A stretch of DNA of 64,000 nucleotides from DASPWW01 sp963803425 (lineage in GTDB: Bacteria; Actinomycetota; Thermoleophilia; Solirubrobacterales; 70-9): the NCBI GenBank assembly GCA_963803425.1, contig CAWDMA010000001.1, positions 1,488,001 through 1,552,000 of the forward strand, written 5' to 3'. Numbering within the stretch: the first letter of the stretch is position 1; each line of letters starts with the position of its first letter. This document shows, in pieces, positions 1 through 7,155 of this stretch. Below the pieces are notes generated by a model that saw only the letters and a program-made list of their open reading frames with translations, was not told the origin of the DNA and did no database searches. The position numbers and the translations under genes were made by a program.

Positions 1-228
1 CACCCCGGCTACGCCGACCCTGGAACGGGCTCGCGGTACGACGCGGAGCGCGAGCAGGACCTGGCGCTCGTCCTGAGGCCGGCCGGGCAGCTGCGACGGC
101 GCCCCGGCGCGCCCGGCACTCAGCCTTCGGCGCCGGCGCCGTCCTGCATCGCCCCGGTGGGTGAGGGCGAGGCGGGGGTGGGGGAGGACTCCCTGCTGGG
201 TGTCGCCTCCGCCACTGCAGCGAGCTGA
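1..228 (+). CDS. C-terminal fragment, probable YdjC/ChbG-like carbohydrate deacetylase
   Basis: The window opens inside this frame. The first residues, HPGYADPGTGSRYDAEREQ, resemble the conserved C-terminal part of YdjC/ChbG-family (and HpnK-type) deacetylases, where an HPGY motif is followed by a Y..ER..EL helix. After about residue 35 the frame is low-complexity and ends at TGA 226-228. It therefore overlaps the 3' end of the convergent acyltransferase gene by 109 bp. Both proteins are low-complexity in the overlap, so one tail was probably extended by loss of a stop codon. Only a fragment is visible, so the family call is tentative. Confidence 0.4.
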   Translation, partial: HPGYADPGTGSRYDAEREQDLALVLRPAGQLRRRPGAPGTQPSAPAPSCIAPVGEGEAGVGEDSLLGVASATAAS

Positions 229-1583
229 TCCAGCGAGGTGCGCAGATCGTCCGCCAGCGCATCGAGCTCTGGGATGCCGTCGAAGTCGCCGATCAGCCCG
301 AAGTTGATCTGCCCGTTGTAGCTGATGATCCCCACGCACACCGCCTGGTTCTTCGCCAGCGGCACCATCGGGTACGTGGCCCGGAGCTCGCGCCCCAGCA
401 CGTAGAGGGGGAACTGCGGCCCCGGGACGTTCGTGACCACGAGGTTGAAGAAGCGCTGGCGCGACTGCAGCCTCGCAGCCTGGGAGGCAATGGTCGGCGG
501 GGCGAACGCGGTCATCTCGGTGAGCAGCGACGCGCCGACGGCCTGGCGCGAGTCCTTCAGGTCTCCCATCGTCCTGGTGATCATCTCGAGGCGGCGGACC
601 GGGTCCTCGACGCCGACCGGAAGCGGAGCCATCATCGCCGACACCTTGTTGCCCAGCGCCCCGGCCTCGTCCTGGCTGCGAACGCTGATCGGGACCATCG
701 CGCGAAGCTCGAGATCCACCGTGGAGTGACCGCGCGCACGCAGGTAGCGGCCGAGCGCGCCGGCGACCACCGCCAGCACGACGTCGTTGACGGTCCCACC
801 GAAGCGCCCCTTGATCTGCTTCAGCTGCCCGAGATCCCCTTCGACCCACGCAAAGCGGCGATGGCCTCCGATCGGGAGGTTGAAGGGGGAGCGCGGAGCC
901 CCGAGGCCGCTGCCTGCGAGATCACCGATCGCGCCGAGCCCCTCCTGCACCCGACGCGCGATCCGCCGCGGGGCGCGCACCACCTCGCCGATGCTGGACG
1001 CGATCTCACCCGGGTCGGTGAAACGTTCGACAACCGCCTCCGCCACCACCTCGGCGTCGCTCGGCTCCGGCCGCGGCAGCCACTTCTCGGGAGGTGCCGG
1101 CGGCCCTGCCGGATCGGGCTTCGTGTCGAACAGCACGGTGGTGATGTCGACGCCCGAGACGCCATCGACGAGACAGTGGTGGCTCTTCCCGATCACCGCG
1201 AAGCGATTCCCGTCGAGACCGTCGACGAGCCACAGCTCCCACAGCGGCTTGGAGCGGTCGAGCGCCTGCGAGAACACCCGGGCGGCGAGCACCCGGAGCT
1301 GCTCGTCCGACCCGGGCGGCGGGAGCGCGGTCTGGCGGACGTGGTACTCGAGGTTGAGGTGGGGGTCGTCCTCCCACACGGGGCGGGCCAGCCCGAACGG
1401 AACGAATCGGAGCTTCTCGCGAAAGCGCGGGACGAGATGGAGCCGCGCCGCGACGTGGTCGCGGAAGTCCTCGTAGTCCGGCTTCGGCCCGTCGAAGATC
1501 GACGTCGACGCGATGTGCATGTGCGCCCCGTCCCGCTCCAGGTGCAGGAACGACGCGTCCAGTCCCGATAGACGATCACTCAT
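120..1583 (-). CDS. WS/DGAT family wax ester synthase/diacylglycerol O-acyltransferase
   Basis: A 487-residue acyl-CoA-dependent acyltransferase of the bacterial wax ester synthase/DGAT family, which makes storage triacylglycerol or wax esters at the membrane. The protein begins MSDRLSGLDASFLHLE, the usual family start, and carries the active-site motif HHCLVDG (HHxxxDG) around residue 135. Further conserved blocks are VNDVVLAVVAGAL, RAMVPISVR, and VVTNVPGPQFPLY near the C-terminus. Length is typical (about 450-490). I chose ATG at 1583 over one nine codons upstream because family members begin there. The last 25 residues are a Ser/Pro/Gly tail. The actual acceptor alcohol cannot be told from sequence. 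Confidence 0.93.
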   Translation of the reverse strand: MSDRLSGLDASFLHLERDGAHMHIASTSIFDGPKPDYEDFRDHVAARLHLVPRFREKLRFVPFGLARPVWEDDPHLNLEYHVRQTALPPPGSDEQLRVLAARVFSQALDRSKPLWELWLVDGLDGNRFAVIGKSHHCLVDGVSGVDITTVLFDTKPDPAGPPAPPEKWLPRPEPSDAEVVAEAVVERFTDPGEIASSIGEVVRAPRRIARRVQEGLGAIGDLAGSGLGAPRSPFNLPIGGHRRFAWVEGDLGQLKQIKGRFGGTVNDVVLAVVAGALGRYLRARGHSTVDLELRAMVPISVRSQDEAGALGNKVSAMMAPLPVGVEDPVRRLEMITRTMGDLKDSRQAVGASLLTEMTAFAPPTIASQAARLQSRQRFFNLVVTNVPGPQFPLYVLGRELRATYPMVPLAKNQAVCVGIISYNGQINFGLIGDFDGIPELDALADDLRTSLDQLAAVAEATPSRESSPTPASPSPTGAMQDGAGAEG

Positions 1584-1751
1584 GCCGGAGCATCTTCGCA
1601 GAACTTGCAACGTCTGTCACCAGCATCGGCGCGCGTCCATACCCGGCGAGGTCCTGATTGGCGGCGGCGCCTCCGGACCGTCACCGGCCGCGGGCTCCGC
1701 GGGTCGATGGGCCCTCCCTCCGTGGCCCTGTCGTAAGGATTACATGAGCAA

Positions 1752-1767
1752 TGTGACTGGAATCACA
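1752..1767. promoter_or_regulatory. CRP/GlxR-type operator, perfect TGTGA-N6-TCACA
   Basis: TGTGACTGGAATCACA is an exact match to the consensus of cAMP-binding CRP/GlxR regulators. Its centre (1759.5) lies 41.5 bp upstream of the start predicted from the TAGCCT hexamer at 1789-1794 (start near 1801), which is the geometry of a class II activator site. It sits upstream of the c-di-AMP riboswitch and the RlpA-like gene. The motif is seen; binding and activation are inferred. Confidence 0.7.
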
Positions 1768-1788
1768 CACATCGCACCCGGCGACTCC

Positions 1789-1794
1789 TAGCCT
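1789..1794 (+). promoter_or_regulatory. Probable -10 element of the riboswitch-rlpA transcript
   Basis: TAGCCT, an actinobacterial-type -10 hexamer, lies 25 bp upstream of the riboswitch P1 stem. It is correctly spaced for a CRP-type site at -41.5. No -35 match is evident, consistent with activator dependence. This is inference. Confidence 0.45.
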
Positions 1795-1818
1795 GCGGCC
1801 CACCAAGTAGGTCAAGAG

Positions 1819-1988
1819 GCCTGCCGAGCCGCCCCGCCACGTCGGGGCGGGCGGGGGAACCACAGCCACCGGCTCCGCGGGACGGAGCCATGGCAGGGGC
1901 GAATGGGGCGGTGATCCGCCCTTAGCGACAAGCGCGCCCGGCTTCGGCCGCGCGTGCGCTCGCGAGCCCGTCAGCTAACCCCGCAGGC
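1819..1988 (+). promoter_or_regulatory. Cyclic di-AMP riboswitch (ydaO/yuaA type)
   Basis: The leader has the conserved blocks of the ydaO c-di-AMP aptamer in order: GGGGGAACC (about 1853-1861), GGGGCGAAT (about 1897-1905) and CCGTCAGCTAACCCCGCAGG (from about 1968). The closing P1 helix is visible: GCCTGC at 1819-1824 pairs with GCAGGC at 1983-1988. A strong hairpin (CGGCTCC...GGAGCC) lies between the first two blocks. In actinobacteria this class characteristically precedes cell-wall hydrolase genes (rpfA, NlpC/P60, RlpA-like) and turns them off when c-di-AMP is high. The ribosome-binding site begins 17 nt downstream, so translational or terminator control are both possible. Confidence 0.93.
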
Positions 1989-2017
1989 GGGAACAGACAA
2001 AGACAAGGAGGAAGCTC

Positions 2018-2920
2018 GTGAGACGCTTCCGACACCGTCGGCGACGGCTGACAGCCGCTGTGCTGCTGCCGCTCGCCGCGACAGCAGCAATGACGAGCAT
2101 CGCGCTGGCTGCGGCCGGCTCGGCGCCGAGCGCCGAGCTCGCCGCGAAGGACGGGACGGTCCGGTACGGCGGCAAGATCCGCCTCTCCGGCGCCGTGCCG
2201 GGAATCGTCGGCGCGAACGTGCAGATCGCGTACAAGCGCAACGGCTCGGGCAGCTGGCGCCCCGTGCGCCGAGCCGTGACCGACGAGGCGGGCCAGTACA
2301 GGACCCGGGTCCGGCCTCCCGCGAGCGGCTCGTACCGCGCGCAGGCGGCCGGCGGCCAGCCCACCGCCGAGGTGCCGGTCCGGGTCCGCTCGGTCACCAG
2401 GCTGCGCGTGTCCAAGCACATCGTCATCGGTCACAAGGTGAGGATCAGGGGCAACGTGCGGCCGGGGACGGCCGGCCGCGAGGTGAAGATCAGCCTCCCG
2501 GGCAGCGACGAGCGCACCAGGACCCACAAGGGCGGCAGATTCGCCGAGACGTGGCGGCCCCGCTCGACCGGGCACGGCAAGGTCAGCGCGACCGCCGGCG
2601 GCGACATGCTGGCCGGGGGGAGCCGCTCCGGCAAGCGCCGCGTCACCGTCTACCGTCCGGTGTCCGCGTCCTATTACGGGCCCGGCCTGTACGGGGGCGC
2701 GCTCGCGTGCGGCGGGACCCTGAAGCCGGGCACAATCGGCGTCGCCCACAAGACGATGCCGTGCGGAACGAAGCTGACGCTCCGCCACGCGGGTCGCTCG
2801 GTTCGCGTCCGCGTGATCGACCGTGGGCCGTACGTCGCCGGTCGTGAGTTCGACCTGACGACGGCGACCAAGAACCGGCTCCGGTTCGGCAGCACCGGCA
2901 CGGTGCTGAGCTCGCGCTAG
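2018..2920 (+). CDS. Secreted RlpA-like double-psi beta-barrel protein
   Basis: A 300-residue exported protein. An Arg-rich N-terminus and hydrophobic segment (about residues 10-34) form a signal peptide. Two beta-sandwich-like repeats follow (about 45-125 and 128-210). The C-terminal third (about 213-300) is a double-psi beta-barrel as in RlpA, with SASYYGPGLYGG, the GTLKPGTIGVAHKTMPCGT block and VIDRGPYV. RlpA-type proteins act on peptidoglycan glycan strands. The GTG start at 2018 is fixed by a perfect AAGGAGG at 2005-2011. It is preceded by a c-di-AMP riboswitch and a CRP-like site, the arrangement known for actinobacterial wall-remodelling genes. Enzymatic (lytic transglycosylase) activity is not proven by sequence. 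Confidence 0.87.
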   Translation: MRRFRHRRRRLTAAVLLPLAATAAMTSIALAAAGSAPSAELAAKDGTVRYGGKIRLSGAVPGIVGANVQIAYKRNGSGSWRPVRRAVTDEAGQYRTRVRPPASGSYRAQAAGGQPTAEVPVRVRSVTRLRVSKHIVIGHKVRIRGNVRPGTAGREVKISLPGSDERTRTHKGGRFAETWRPRSTGHGKVSATAGGDMLAGGSRSGKRRVTVYRPVSASYYGPGLYGGALACGGTLKPGTIGVAHKTMPCGTKLTLRHAGRSVRVRVIDRGPYVAGREFDLTTATKNRLRFGSTGTVLSSR

Positions 2921-4023
2921 ACGTCCAGCGCCAAGGGTTGGCCGACCGCGGGGAGCCCGCCTTCGGGCGGGCTCCCCGCACGGCCGGCATCCGCGTCCGA
3001 CAGGCCGGCGACCCCGACGCCGATCAACCGCACCGGCGCGTCCAGGTCGAACCGCTCCAGCAGCTCGGCGGCGACCGAGCGGATCACCCGCTCGTCGGCG
3101 ATCGGCTCCGGCAGCGTTCGGGACCGCGTGTAGGTGCGAAACGGGCGCAGCCTGATCTTGATCGTCACCGTGCGGCCGACGTGCCCGCTGCGGGTCATGC
3201 TGGCGGCGACGTCGGCGGCGAGCCCGTCCAGCGTCGCACCCAGCTCCGCGCGGTCGGCGACATCATGCGGGAAGGTGGTCTCGCGGCTCTCCGACTTCTG
3301 CGCCCGCTCGTTCGTGATCGGGCGCTCGTCGTGGCCGTTCGCAAGCGCGCGCAGCGCCGGCCCGTGCCGTGGGCCGAACGCCGCGAGCCGCGCGTCGGGC
3401 GCCTCGGCGAGGTCCCGGACCGTCCGGATCCCGATCCGCTCCAGGCGCTCCGATGTGCGCGGGCCGATTCCCGGGAGCAGGCTCGCGGGGCGCTCGCCGA
3501 CGGCCTCGAGCATCCGCTCCCGCGCCAGCACGCACAGCCCGTCGGGCTTGTCCAGGTCTGAGGCGATCTTCGCGAGCAGCTTGTTCGGCCCGATCCCGAC
3601 CGAGCACGTCAGCCGCGTGTCGCTGCGCACCCTGCGCTTCAGCTCCCGCGCCCGCGCCTTCGGGGCGGGCGACGCGGACTGGTCCAGATAGGCCTCGTCG
3701 AGCCCGGCCACCTCGATCGTGTCGCTGAACTCGGTGAGGATCTCCATCACCCTGCGTGAGGCGCGCTTGTACAGCTCCATGTCACGCGGGATCAGCACCG
3801 CCTCCGGGCAGCGCCGGTGCGCGATCGCCAGCGGCAGCGCCGAGTGGACGCCGAACTCGCGAGCCTCGTAGGAGGCCGTCATCACGACGCCTCGGGCGTG
3901 CGGGTCCGTTCCGGTCGCCACCACGACCGGCTTCCCGCGCAGCTCCGGCCTGCGCACCAGCTCGACCGCGACGTAGAACGCGTCCATGTCGACGTGCATG
4001 CACGTGCGCGGCCATTCCGGCAT
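2917..4023 (-). CDS. dinB: DNA polymerase IV (Y-family translesion polymerase)
   Basis: A 368-residue Y-family polymerase for lesion bypass. The catalytic N-terminus has CMHVDMDAFYVAVE (first metal Asp pair), the middle has AGLDEAYLD (catalytic DE), and the fingers/thumb have CSVGIGPNKLLAKIASDL and the HhH segment LLPGIGPRTSERLERIGI. The little-finger domain follows. Its stop overlaps the stop of the rlpA-like gene by the 4-bp CTAG. The C-terminal codons contain a 14-bp perfect hairpin, probably the terminator of the opposing gene. ATG at 4023 is 6 nt downstream of a TACCCT hexamer and has no Shine-Dalgarno sequence, suggesting a leaderless mRNA. No LexA box was recognised. Confidence 0.94.
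   Translation of the reverse strand: MPEWPRTCMHVDMDAFYVAVELVRRPELRGKPVVVATGTDPHARGVVMTASYEAREFGVHSALPLAIAHRRCPEAVLIPRDMELYKRASRRVMEILTEFSDTIEVAGLDEAYLDQSASPAPKARARELKRRVRSDTRLTCSVGIGPNKLLAKIASDLDKPDGLCVLARERMLEAVGERPASLLPGIGPRTSERLERIGIRTVRDLAEAPDARLAAFGPRHGPALRALANGHDERPITNERAQKSESRETTFPHDVADRAELGATLDGLAADVAASMTRSGHVGRTVTIKIRLRPFRTYTRSRTLPEPIADERVIRSVAAELLERFDLDAPVRLIGVGVAGLSDADAGRAGSPPEGGLPAVGQPLALDV
2948..2979 (+). terminator. UUCG-capped hairpin terminator inside the dinB 3' end
   Basis: GCGGGGAGCCCGCC at 2948-2961 and its perfect complement at 2966-2979 enclose TTCG, giving a 14-bp stem with a C(UUCG)G tetraloop. It lies 28 bp after the stop of the rlpA-like gene and within the antisense dinB reading frame. 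No U-tract follows. It probably ends rlpA transcription. Confidence 0.7.
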
Positions 4024-4029
4024 TCGCCG

Positions 4030-4035
4030 AGGGTA
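4030..4035 (-). promoter_or_regulatory. Predicted -10 for leaderless dinB mRNA
   Basis: On the minus strand TACCCT is followed by six bases and then the dinB ATG, so transcription would begin at or next to the start codon. Confidence 0.5.
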
Positions 4036-4089
4036 GGAGGGGGAGCGGCGGCATCCAGCCAGTGGTGGGTCTCGGCCGCCTCCGCCTGC

Positions 4090-4095
4090 GATCCT
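4090..4095 (+). promoter_or_regulatory. Predicted -10 for leaderless M1 peptidase mRNA
   Basis: GATCCT, six bases, then ATG at 4102. The match to the TANNNT pattern is weaker than at other starts, but the spacing is identical. Confidence 0.35.
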
Positions 4096-4101
4096 GGTCG
4101 C

Positions 4102-5490
4102 ATGCGACGGATCGTCGGCCCAGCGGTGGCGTCCGTCGCCCTGCTTTGCCTGGCCGCGGCCGCCACGGCGCACGCCGCGACCTACTCGGCGGGCTCGCGC
4201 GGCCTCGGCGACCCGTTCTTCCCGCTCGCGGGGAACGGGGGATACGAGGTTTCGCACTACGACCTCGACGTCAACTACCGCCCGAGCTCGCGGAAGGCGA
4301 CCGCGAGCGCCGTGGTCTCCGCCACCGCCACCCAGGGGCTGAGCCGGTTCGACCTCGACTTCCTCGGGCCGCGGGTCACCCGCCTGACCGTGGACGGAGA
4401 CGAGGCCGGATTCAGGCGCGACGGTCAGGAGCTGATCATCACGCCGCCGGCGCCGATCGACGACGGGGCGGACTTCGAGGTGGTCGTCGCCTACCGGGGC
4501 AGGCTGCGACCGAGGACCGATCCGGACGGATCCCGGGACGGCTGGGTGCCGACTAGGACGGGCGCCCACGTCGTCTCCGAGCCCGTCGGATCGCCGAGCT
4601 GGTACCCGTGCAACGACTACCCGACCGACAAGGCGACGTTCCGGACGGCGATCACGGTCCCGAAGGGCCGGATGGCGTTCGGCAACGGCCTGCTGGTGGA
4701 TCGCGTCCACCGGGAGCGGACGACCACGTTCGTGTGGGAGATGAGCGACCCGATGGCCACCTACCTGGCGACCGCGACGAACGGCAGGTTCAAGCGGCTG
4801 GGCCGAAGGACGATCGCGGGGCTGCCCGCGTACCTGGGCGTGGCGCCGGCAGCGCTTCCCGAGGCCCGCTCGTCGCTGCAGAAGCTGCGGCTGATCCCGG
4901 GGTACTTCGAGCCGGCGTTCGGGCCGTATCCGTTCGACTCGATCGGCGCCGTCGTCGACGACACGAACAGGGTCGGATTCGCGCTCGAGACGCAGACGCT
5001 GCCGGTGTACCAGCACTCGCCGCCCGGCTTGACCGTCGCCCACGAGGAGGCGCACCAGTGGTTCGGCAACTCGGTGTCGATAGACAGGTGGCCCGAGATC
5101 TGGCTGAACGAGGGGTTCGCGACGTGGTCGGAGTGGTTCTGGCAGCAGCAGATCGGCCGGCGCAGCCTGGAGCGGACCTTCAAGCGCCTCTACGGGATCC
5201 CGGGGCGCGAGAAGGGGATCTGGAACCCGCCGCCGGCGCGCCCCACCAAGCCGAAGCACCTGTTCGCGGAGAGCGTGTACGTGCGCGGCGGGCTCGCGCT
5301 CGAGGCGCTGCGCGAGGAGATCGGCGACGCCGCCTTCATGACCCTGCTGCGCAGGTGGGCCTCCGAGCACGCGTACGGCAACGCGAACACGAACGATCTG
5401 ATCGCGCTAGCCGAGGAGGTCTCGGGGCGCGACCTCAGCGGGTTCTTCGACGCGTGGCTGTACGAGCGCGGCAAGCCGAAGAGCTGGTAG
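4102..5490 (+). CDS. Secreted M1-family zinc metallopeptidase
   Basis: A 462-residue exported peptidase. Residues 1-24 form a signal peptide (MRRIVGPAVASVALLCLAAA). An N-terminal beta-sandwich domain is followed by the catalytic domain with HEEAH at 314-318 and the third zinc ligand in WLNEGFATW about 19 residues later (gluzincin HExxH-x18-E). The substrate-site GAMEN motif of classic aminopeptidase N appears as GFALETQT, as often seen in short secreted actinobacterial members. At 462 residues it lacks the ERAP1-like C-terminal domain of full-length PepN. It is probably extracellular; substrate specificity is unknown. Confidence 0.88.
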   Translation: MRRIVGPAVASVALLCLAAAATAHAATYSAGSRGLGDPFFPLAGNGGYEVSHYDLDVNYRPSSRKATASAVVSATATQGLSRFDLDFLGPRVTRLTVDGDEAGFRRDGQELIITPPAPIDDGADFEVVVAYRGRLRPRTDPDGSRDGWVPTRTGAHVVSEPVGSPSWYPCNDYPTDKATFRTAITVPKGRMAFGNGLLVDRVHRERTTTFVWEMSDPMATYLATATNGRFKRLGRRTIAGLPAYLGVAPAALPEARSSLQKLRLIPGYFEPAFGPYPFDSIGAVVDDTNRVGFALETQTLPVYQHSPPGLTVAHEEAHQWFGNSVSIDRWPEIWLNEGFATWSEWFWQQQIGRRSLERTFKRLYGIPGREKGIWNPPPARPTKPKHLFAESVYVRGGLALEALREEIGDAAFMTLLRRWASEHAYGNANTNDLIALAEEVSGRDLSGFFDAWLYERGKPKSW

Positions 5491-5497
5491 GAACTGC

Positions 5498-5524
5498 CCG
5501 GGCCGGGCGGATCGCCCGGCCCGG
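5498..5524. terminator. Bidirectional hairpin terminator
   Basis: CCGGGCCGGGCG and CGCCCGGCCCGG form a perfect 12-bp stem with loop GAT, midway between two convergent genes (stops at 5490 and 5563). Confidence 0.75.
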
Positions 5525-5562
5525 AACCTCGTCGCGGTGGACGCCGCCGCCCGGCGCCACCG

Positions 5563-6756
5563 CTACTTCTTGACCAGCTTCACCTTCTTCGTCTTCGTCG
5601 CGGGATCGCCGCCCTCCGGCGTGAAGGTGACCGCGGGCTTCACCTTCGCCTTGCCCTTCGAGCGGAGCTTCTTCTTGCCCTTGCCCTTCGCCTTGATCTT
5701 GAGCTGAACGGTGGCCGCCGCGTCGAGCGTGGTCGAGCTCGGCTTCACGTTCTTGCCGGCGAGCTGGAGCTCGCCGCCGCTGGTCGTCGTCACACTCAGC
5801 TTCGCGCTCCCGTTCTTCTTGTTCTTCTTCGCCTTCCCGAGGGTGAAGTCGCCGCCGGCGGGGACCGACTCACCCGGATAGGTGAACGTCACCGACGCTG
5901 TCGGCGTCCCTGAGAGGGCAGTCGAGGTGTTCGTCGCGGTCGCAGCGAACGCGCTGGAGCCGCCGCCTCCTCCACCGCCGCTGCTGCCGCCGCCGCTTCC
6001 GTTGGCGGCGCCTCCGCCGCCGAAGGCGCCTCCGCCGCCTCCGCCGCCGCCGCCGCCATTGACCAGATTGGCCGACGACCCTCCGCCACCACCCTGGGCG
6101 AGTGCACCGTTGCCGCCGGCTGCGGTGGGTGTAGCGGCGGTTCCGCCGGCGCCGGGCGCCATCCCAAGGGTCCCTGGGCTCCCGTTGGCAGCCGCCGGAC
6201 CCCCGGAACCGCCGCCCGCGCTACTAGTCGCGGTGCTGTTTCCGCCGCCGCCGCCTCCACCCGCGGCAACTATCAATCTCGACTCCAGCGAGTCCGTGTT
6301 ACCCGGGACCACGGTGCGTACATCCGATCCGCCACCGCCGCCGGCGCCGCCGGCACCGGCGCTGCTTCCGCTGCTGCCGCCGTTGCCGCCGCCGTTGAAA
6401 CCTCCGCCGCCGCCGCCTCCCGCCCCGCCGTTGTCGCCATTACCCCCGACCCTTACGAACAGGACATCGCCGGGGGAGACCGGCAGGTCGGCCGCGGCCC
6501 TCGCGCCGATCCCGCCTGACCCACCGGTGCCACTGCCCCCACCGGTGCCGCCGTGCGCGCCGACCGCGACCATGTTCACGCTGGTCACGCCGGCGGGGAC
6601 CGTGAAGGTGTCCGTGCCCCCGGTGAAGGTGAAGGTCGTCGTACCCGCCTCCGCGCTGGCTGCGCCCGCGGCGAGCATCGCCGCCGCCAGCGCCCCCGCG
6701 AGCGCCGCCATCCTCGTGCGGCGCCTGGCGCCGCCGATCATGCAAACCCCGCTCAT
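5563..6756 (-). CDS. Secreted glycine-rich protein with Lys-rich C-terminal beta domain
   Basis: A 397-residue exported protein. A signal peptide (about residues 15-38) is followed by FTVPAGVTSVNMVAVGA and then roughly 200 residues of Gly-rich repeats (GGGG runs, GGNG, and blocks such as LPVSPGDVLFVRVGG and LESRLIVAAGG). This pattern is that of the Pfam glycine-rich domain (PF12810). The last 95 residues are a Lys-rich domain (LGKAKKNKKNGSAKLSV ... VTFTPEGGDPATKTKKVKL) recurring in secreted proteins of Thermoleophilia. A surface or matrix role is inferred. The ATG at 6756 is supported by AGGAG six bases upstream. Its GC-rich repeats make in-frame indels likely between strains. Confidence 0.75.
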   Translation of the reverse strand: MSGVCMIGGARRRTRMAALAGALAAAMLAAGAASAEAGTTTFTFTGGTDTFTVPAGVTSVNMVAVGAHGGTGGGSGTGGSGGIGARAAADLPVSPGDVLFVRVGGNGDNGGAGGGGGGGFNGGGNGGSSGSSAGAGGAGGGGGSDVRTVVPGNTDSLESRLIVAAGGGGGGGNSTATSSAGGGSGGPAAANGSPGTLGMAPGAGGTAATPTAAGGNGALAQGGGGGSSANLVNGGGGGGGGGGAFGGGGAANGSGGGSSGGGGGGGSSAFAATATNTSTALSGTPTASVTFTYPGESVPAGGDFTLGKAKKNKKNGSAKLSVTTTSGGELQLAGKNVKPSSTTLDAAATVQLKIKAKGKGKKKLRSKGKAKVKPAVTFTPEGGDPATKTKKVKLVKK

Positions 6757-6772
6757 CCTCGTCTCCTAACCA

Positions 6773-6798
6773 CGATGCGGCGCGATCGCGCCGCATCG
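6773..6798. repeat. 26-bp perfect palindrome between divergent genes
   Basis: CGATGCGGCGCGA and its exact reverse complement abut without a spacer. The palindrome lies 17 bp upstream of the glycine-rich gene start. It could be a dimeric repressor operator or a 5'-UTR hairpin. Confidence 0.6.
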
Positions 6799-6854
6799 GT
6801 CGAATTGCCGACCGTCAGCACCCTACGCCCGTCCCGGGAGGGTGTCAACGCCGC

Positions 6855-6860
6855 TACATT
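6855..6860 (+). promoter_or_regulatory. Predicted -10 for leaderless small ORF mRNA
   Basis: TACATT, six bases, then the GTG start at 6867. Confidence 0.45.
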
Positions 6861-6866
6861 GCCGTC

Positions 6867-7148
6867 GTGGGCCCGGAGGCGAAGAACCTCGAGGCGATCT
6901 CGAAGGCGATCGACCAGCACAACTCGAGCTGCCCGTTCCCGGCGGCCGAGGTGCGGATGAACCCGTTCGAGGTGGAGCGGCTCGGGTGGGAGGAGATCCG
7001 CGGGCTGCCGATCGTCGCCGACCCGGAGATCGGCACGGGCCGGTTCCGGATCGTGTGCTCGCGCGAGCTCGACGGGGGAGAGCTCGAGGAGGTGGAGGCA
7101 GTCGGGACGCCGATCGAGGTGCCGGCCGAGGCGCCCAGCCCGAACTAG
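6867..7148 (+). CDS. Small conserved hypothetical protein (93 aa)
   Basis: A 93-residue acidic soluble protein starting GTG (MGPEAKNLEAISKAID). It has two cysteines, one in SSCPFPAAEVRMNPFE and one in RIVCSREL, and no membrane segment. I do not recognise the family. The frame is supported by its fit between neighbours (stop 7 bp before the convergent ccdA stop) and by a TACATT hexamer 6 bp upstream of the start. It has a normal high-GC third-position pattern. Confidence 0.6.
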   Translation: MGPEAKNLEAISKAIDQHNSSCPFPAAEVRMNPFEVERLGWEEIRGLPIVADPEIGTGRFRIVCSRELDGGELEEVEAVGTPIEVPAEAPSPN

Positions 7149-7155
7149 TGCCTCG

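Noticed and set aside
821..1476. Long open frames antisense to the WS/DGAT gene and many similar antisense frames elsewhere
   Set aside because: High GC creates stop-free shadows; they have Arg/Pro/Ala-rich translations, no family motifs and overlap clear genes.
1709..1729. Second C-rich-loop hairpin (GGGCC...GGCCC) upstream of the CRP-like site
   Set aside because: Only a 5-bp stem and no second hairpin, so it is not a convincing 6C-type RNA.
5940..6460. CRISPR-like or tandem DNA repeat in the glycine-rich gene
   Set aside because: The GCC/CCG-type repetition reflects Gly codons in an intact reading frame, with no regular repeat-spacer structure.
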